A stretch of 27,738 nucleotides of DNA. Origin: an uncultured Francisella sp. GTDB taxonomy: Bacteria; Pseudomonadota; Gammaproteobacteria; Burkholderiales; Neisseriaceae. This document shows positions 23,688 through 27,738 of the stretch, piece after piece. The notes beneath the pieces are model-generated. The model was not told the DNA's origin and made no database searches. It saw nothing but the letters and a program-made list of their open reading frames with translations. The position numbers were made by a program, and so were the translations under genes. Numbering within the stretch: position 1 is the stretch's first letter; each line of letters opens with the position of its first letter. The stretch spans positions 1 to 27,738 of the forward strand of contig CALTZA010000012.1 of assembly GCA_943913655.1 (NCBI GenBank), read 5' to 3'.

Positions 23688-26426
23688 TTGTCTAATCCTC
23701 CTTTTAAAAATAAAAAACTTGTATTGATTGATGGCACCTCTTATGCTTATCGTGCTTTTCACGCTATTCCTAATTTAAAAAATGAGGCAGGCGAGCCTAC
23801 TGGTGCAGTATATGGTGTGCTCAATATGTTAAGAAAGTTAGAAAGAGAATTGACATTTGATTATGCTGCTTTTATATGTGATGCACCGGGCAAAAATTTT
23901 CGCCATGAGAAATATCCCCTTTATAAAGCTAACCGCAAAAGCTTACCGGAAGATTTAAGACAACAGCTGATTTGGATCCAAGAGCTAGTTTTCCAGATGG
24001 GTTGGAAAGTGCTGATGGTTCCTAAAGTAGAAGCTGATGATGTGATTGCAAGTTTAGTCAAACAAGCCAGGCAAGAAGAGATGGAGATCTTAATTTCTAG
24101 TGGAGATAAAGATTTAACCCAGATTGTTGATGAACATACAGTAGTGATGGATTCAATGCGAGAGATTAAGTTAGATCGAGAAGGGGTTAAAAATAAATTT
24201 GGTGTTTATCCTGAGCAGATTATTGACTATTTGACCTTAACTGGGGACATTTCTGATAATGTAAAAGGAGTGAGGAAATGCGGTCCTAAAACAGCTCGCT
24301 TATGGCTAGATACCTATGGTTATCTAGATAACTTATTGGAACATGCTGATGATATCAAAGGTAAGCTAGGAGAAAATCTGCGAGAAGCAAAAGCATGGCT
24401 ACCTTTATCGCGCGAGCTAATTACAGTCAAGGATGATGTGGATCTAGAACAATATCTACCTCAGGGCCTCAAAGAATTAGAAAAACAGCCAATTAATTGG
24501 CAAATTCTATTGCCCAGATTGCAGCGATTTGGTTTTAAAAAATGGGTGCAGGAAGCAGCTTCACAGTTAAGTGATCTATTTTCTTCTCAAGTAGAGTTTA
24601 AGCCATCGGTTGAAACGCCTGTGAATGTTCATTATCAAGCGGTCACTACTCGTTCTCTTTGGAATGTATTTTTATCTCAACTAAAAAAAGCGAGTTTCTG
24701 TGCTATTGATACAGAAACAACGTCTTTAAATGTTTTAAGGGCAGATATTATTGGCCTAAGTTTTTCTTTTCAAGCGGGAGAAGCCTTTTATATTCCCTTA
24801 CTCAATCACCCAAATTCTCAATCGAGCGAGATCGACAAAAGGGAAATACTCAATACTTTACGCCCTTATTTAGAGCAACAAGCACTAAGTAAGATAGGAC
24901 AGAATATCAAATACGATCAGCAAGTTCTTGCAAGAGAAGGAATCGTATTAAAAGGTGTCATCGGTGATAGTATGCTTGCTTCTTATGTAATAGAACCTCA
25001 TTTGGGCCACAGTCTAACTGAAATGGCGGCACGTCATTTAGATATGAGACTAACTGACTATGAAGATTTGTGTGGCGAGGGCGTTAAAAAAATCAATTTT
25101 TCTGAAGTTTCTCTTTCTTTGGCTAGTGATTATGCTTGTCAAGATGCCGATATGAGCGGGCGTTTGGAGCGCTTGCTATGCGCAAAGATGAATGAAGCAG
25201 AGAAAAAAATTTATCATGAAGTGGAGATCCCTCTTTTAAGCATACTAGATCGTATGGAAGCAGCAGGAGTATTAATTGATCTAGCAGAACTTAAAGAGCA
25301 GAATATTTCTTTAGAAAAACGTATTAATGAGATTGAGAAAGAAGTTTTTGCGCGGGTAGGACAAAGATTTAACTTAAATTCTCCCAAACAAATGCAGGAA
25401 ATACTTTTTACTGTATTAAAAATTCCTACAGCAGGGATTAAAAAGACAGCTAAAGGGGATTTTTCAACTAGTGAAGAGGTGTTGGCGCAGTTGGCTGAAT
25501 CTTATGCCGTGCCTAGGTTGATTTTAATGCATCGTGGATTAAATAAGCTGCACAACACCTATGTCGATAAGTTACCGCAGATGTTAGATGAACAGGGAAG
25601 AGTACATACAAATTATATGCAAGCTGTGACCATCACAGGCCGACTTGCTAGTAATCATCCAAATTTACAAAATATCCCTATTCGAACCATAGAGGGCCGT
25701 CGCATTCGTCGAGCCTTTATTGCTCCCAAAGATCACTATCTTCTTTCTGCTGATTATTCTCAGATTGAATTAAGATTGATGGCTCATCTATCAAAAGATG
25801 CTCATTTAATCGAGGCCTTCGCTCGTGACGAAGATATCCATGCCAGCACTGCAGCCAAGATATTTAAGACAGCAACGGATCAAATTAATGTGCAAGAGAG
25901 ACGATATGCAAAAACGATTAATTTTGGCTTGATTTACGGTATGGGACCATATGGATTGGCTCGTGCTTTAAAAATTAGTCAAGATGAAGCGAAAATATTT
26001 ATTACACGCTACTTTACTCAATATCCTGCAGTATATGCGTATATGCAATCGATTAAGCAGCAAGCACATCAACAAGGTTTTGTACAGACTTTAATGGGAC
26101 GCAAATTATATTTGCCTGATATAAATTCCCGTCGGACCCGTCAGAGACAAGCAGCAGAAAGAGCGGCCATCAATGCTCCCATGCAGGGAAGTGCTGCGGA
26201 ATTAATCAAACTAGCGATGATCAATATTCAAAACTGGTTGGATCAAAAAAAGCTAGTCAGCCGCATGATCCTACAAGTGCATGATGAGTTGGTATTTGAA
26301 GTGCCAAAAGAAGAGTTGATCTTAATTAAAGAGCATCTTCCACCGTTAATGACAGAGATAGTGTCATTAACTGTACCGCTTAAAGTAACTATTGGTGTGG
26401 GAAAAAATTGGGAAGAAGCTCATTAA
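23688..26426 (+). CDS. polA: DNA polymerase I
   Basis: This enzyme fills gaps in repair and removes Okazaki primers. The product is 912 residues (E. coli 928) and all three domains are present. The 5'-3' exonuclease (about 1-290) has LVLIDGTSYAYRAFHA and KVEADDVIA. The 3'-5' exonuclease (about 310-500) keeps the catalytic acids Asp341 and Glu343 (AIDTETT), Asp427 (GDSML) and the DAD near 486-488, so proofreading should be active. The polymerase has SADYSQIELRL (Asp689), RRYAKTINFGLIYGMGPYG and LQVHDELVFEV (His865, Asp866, Glu867). The start is TTG: a TAG lies in frame six codons upstream, and TTTAGGG serves as ribosome site. A short hairpin follows the stop. Confidence 0.97.
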   Translation: MSNPPFKNKKLVLIDGTSYAYRAFHAIPNLKNEAGEPTGAVYGVLNMLRKLERELTFDYAAFICDAPGKNFRHEKYPLYKANRKSLPEDLRQQLIWIQELVFQMGWKVLMVPKVEADDVIASLVKQARQEEMEILISSGDKDLTQIVDEHTVVMDSMREIKLDREGVKNKFGVYPEQIIDYLTLTGDISDNVKGVRKCGPKTARLWLDTYGYLDNLLEHADDIKGKLGENLREAKAWLPLSRELITVKDDVDLEQYLPQGLKELEKQPINWQILLPRLQRFGFKKWVQEAASQLSDLFSSQVEFKPSVETPVNVHYQAVTTRSLWNVFLSQLKKASFCAIDTETTSLNVLRADIIGLSFSFQAGEAFYIPLLNHPNSQSSEIDKREILNTLRPYLEQQALSKIGQNIKYDQQVLAREGIVLKGVIGDSMLASYVIEPHLGHSLTEMAARHLDMRLTDYEDLCGEGVKKINFSEVSLSLASDYACQDADMSGRLERLLCAKMNEAEKKIYHEVEIPLLSILDRMEAAGVLIDLAELKEQNISLEKRINEIEKEVFARVGQRFNLNSPKQMQEILFTVLKIPTAGIKKTAKGDFSTSEEVLAQLAESYAVPRLILMHRGLNKLHNTYVDKLPQMLDEQGRVHTNYMQAVTITGRLASNHPNLQNIPIRTIEGRRIRRAFIAPKDHYLLSADYSQIELRLMAHLSKDAHLIEAFARDEDIHASTAAKIFKTATDQINVQERRYAKTINFGLIYGMGPYGLARALKISQDEAKIFITRYFTQYPAVYAYMQSIKQQAHQQGFVQTLMGRKLYLPDINSRRTRQRQAAERAAINAPMQGSAAELIKLAMINIQNWLDQKKLVSRMILQVHDELVFEVPKEELILIKEHLPPLMTEIVSLTVPLKVTIGVGKNWEEAH

Positions 26427-26431
26427 TAAAT

Positions 26432-26457
26432 TGCTTGCAAAGTATAGTGTGCAAGCA
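26432..26457 (+). terminator. Hairpin after polA, possible weak terminator
   Basis: TGCTTGCA and TGCAAGCA form an 8-bp stem with a 10-nt loop, 6 nt after the polA stop. No T run follows, so it may only slow polymerase or protect the message 3' end. Confidence 0.35.
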
Positions 26458-26525
26458 TATGAGCATTTGTCTCTATTTAGGACCTTTTAGATTTTTGGTG
26501 ATAAAGAATAAAGAGCATGGCACAA

Positions 26526-26531
26526 TATAAT
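26526..26531 (+). promoter_or_regulatory. Consensus -10 box upstream of tpiA
   Basis: TATAAT ends one base before an upstream in-frame ATG (26533). If this box is used, transcription would begin near 26538, after that ATG. This favours the ATG at 26560 as the tpiA start. No strong -35 element is seen at 17 nt. Confidence 0.4.
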
Positions 26532-26559
26532 AATGTTTAATAGAGAGTTAAGTTCAATA

Positions 26560-27294
26560 ATGACACAAAGCAAATTAATATTAGGCAATTGGAAAATGCA
26601 TGGTGATCAAGTCAGCGTACGCCATTATATTACTGCAATCATTTCTATACAAAGGACAGTTCACGAAGTGGGACTAATGTTACCATTTTGCTATCTCTCC
26701 TTGTTTCAGCAACAGTTAGGTTCAGTTCACTGGGGACTTGGTGCACAAGATGTTAGTCAATTTACTAATACAGGCGCTTATACTGGTGAAGTAAGTGCGC
26801 GTATGCTAGCAGATTGTGGAGTTACTTTTGCTTTGGTTGGGCATTCAGAACGTCGACAGTATTTTGTAGAGGATGACAGAGTGTTGCGAGCAAAACTAAA
26901 GTCTTTATTAACTACTGACATTATGCCGGTTTTTTGTGTTGGAGAAAGTGCTCAGGATAAGGCAAATGGCCAACAAAAAAAAATCCTTCAAAAGCAGTTA
27001 CAGCCATTGATAGAAGAGCAAGTGAAAAAAATAGTGGTTGCCTATGAGCCAGTATGGGCTATTGGCAGTGGTAAAACTCCCACTAAAACTGAAATTGAAG
27101 AAAGCTTGGAATTTATCGGTAATTATCTGTTGTCAAGGCTTAATCAGCCTGATAAAATCCGCCTTCTTTATGGCGGCAGTGTCAGCGAGAGTAATGCGGC
27201 AGAGATTGCTCACAGCTCTTATGTTAGCGGCTTATTGGTTGGCAGTGCCTCTTTGCGACCTGATGGTTTTATTCGCATCATCCAATCAATTTAG
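26560..27294 (+). CDS. tpiA: Triosephosphate isomerase
   Basis: This glycolytic enzyme interconverts dihydroxyacetone phosphate and glyceraldehyde-3-phosphate. From ATG 26560 the product is 244 residues (E. coli 255), with Asn10 and Lys12 (LGNWKMHG), His95 (LVGHSERRQYF), Glu163 (VAYEPVWAIGSGKTPT) and the phosphate loop LLYGGSV near the C terminus, all intact. An earlier in-frame ATG at 26533 would add nine residues, but family members begin about 4-9 residues before GNWK and the -10 box placement argues against it. secG starts 31 nt after the stop, a pairing common in proteobacteria, so the two are probably co-transcribed. Confidence 0.96.
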   Translation: MTQSKLILGNWKMHGDQVSVRHYITAIISIQRTVHEVGLMLPFCYLSLFQQQLGSVHWGLGAQDVSQFTNTGAYTGEVSARMLADCGVTFALVGHSERRQYFVEDDRVLRAKLKSLLTTDIMPVFCVGESAQDKANGQQKKILQKQLQPLIEEQVKKIVVAYEPVWAIGSGKTPTKTEIEESLEFIGNYLLSRLNQPDKIRLLYGGSVSESNAAEIAHSSYVSGLLVGSASLRPDGFIRIIQSI

Positions 27295-27325
27295 AGTTCC
27301 CGTCTATTTTCTTAGGAATATATCT

Positions 27326-27738
27326 ATGTTAAGTACGCTGGTTGTTTTTATTGGTATCGTCAATCTTTTTGCTGGTTTAGCGATTATTTTTTTGGTACTA
27401 ATGCAACAGGGAAAAGGAGCAGATGCTGGCGCAAGTTTTGGTAGTAGCAGCTCACAAGGATTATTTGGTGCTGCGGGCGCTGCCAATTTTCTGAGTCGTA
27501 GTACAGCAATTGCAGCCACAATTTTTTTTATAACTTGTCTGATGTTAGCTTATGCTTCTGCAAAAAATGGTAGAGTGATCTCCAATACAAAAGACTCATC
27601 TTCTCATTCTAAGCCAGTGCATGATATACAAAACAAACCACTTGCACTACCTAGCTTACCAGATGCAAAGAATAAAGAAGACGTGAAGCGCTCTTTGACT
27701 CAAGTACAAGCGAGCCAAGATACAAATTCTCATTCTAA
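27326..27738 (+). CDS. secG: Protein-export membrane protein SecG (3' end cut by window)
   Basis: SecG is the small subunit of the SecYEG translocon and helps SecA-driven export. From ATG 27326, 137 codons are visible and the frame is still open at the window end. Two membrane helices (VVFIGIVNLFAGLAIIFLVL and the one in AIAATIFFITCLMLAY) flank the family signature: VLMQQGKGADAGASFG, a serine run, then GLFGAAGAANFLSRSTAIAA. The visible C-terminal tail is long and polar (Ser/Lys/Asp/Gln rich), longer than in E. coli SecG (110 residues in total). It follows tpiA by 31 nt with an AGGA ribosome site. Confidence 0.93.
   Translation, partial: MLSTLVVFIGIVNLFAGLAIIFLVLMQQGKGADAGASFGSSSSQGLFGAAGAANFLSRSTAIAATIFFITCLMLAYASAKNGRVISNTKDSSSHSKPVHDIQNKPLALPSLPDAKNKEDVKRSLTQVQASQDTNSHS

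Noticed and set aside
27304..27519. 71-residue minus-strand frame at the right end
   Set aside because: It is antisense to secG, whose signature is clear on the plus strand.

Overview
This is a bacterial chromosome segment, AT-rich throughout. The gene set and order point to a gammaproteobacterium: folC, a SPOR-domain gene, cvpA and purF in one run; tpiA followed by secG; grxD, purN and a DUF3108 gene in one operon. Together with the low GC, many broken genes and a long gene-poor stretch, this suggests a host-associated lineage undergoing genome reduction, possibly Legionellales-like. The lineage is inferred from gene content only. No tRNA, rRNA, CRISPR array, transposase or integrase was seen.

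Layout. Positions 1-4180 hold no gene of known function. On the minus strand there is a series of small, very hydrophobic or glycine-zipper reading frames. Some are intact (2308-2799, 3636-3866) and several are broken by frameshifts or a stop (525-820, 1241-1440, 1479-2253, 2814-3022, 3254-3499). Next come an endonuclease/exonuclease/phosphatase-fold gene (minus) and a divergent exported phytase-esterase-like protein (plus). A decayed alpha/beta-hydrolase lipoprotein gene lies at 6067-6851. The ppa/glyA pair (minus) has a clear terminator and a dyad-symmetric promoter.

From 9112 to 20359 a very compact plus-strand run carries rpiA, an exported SNase-like nuclease, nth, a Do-type protease predicted to be a lipoprotein, nagZ, argS, a conserved hypothetical gene, a YgfX-like membrane protein, folC, a frameshifted SPOR gene, cvpA and purF. 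Most junctions overlap or lie within a few bases. A minus-strand operon follows (23585 down to 20429): MoxR-type ATPase, purN, DUF3108 protein, grxD, and a frameshifted Nudix (CoA pyrophosphatase-type) gene. The window ends with polA (TTG start), tpiA and secG, the last cut off by the window edge.

How the genes work together. purF and purN act in de novo purine synthesis and glyA and folC supply its folate one-carbon units. rpiA supplies ribose-5-phosphate for PRPP, and ppa removes pyrophosphate. nth and polA act in base-excision repair. nagZ, the SPOR protein and the protease act in the cell envelope. The most unusual signals are the decaying membrane-peptide cluster at the left end, the inverted repeats placed around two promoters, and two otherwise conserved operon genes (SPOR and Nudix) broken by small frameshifts, one of them at an A6 tract beside a 17-nt tandem duplication.
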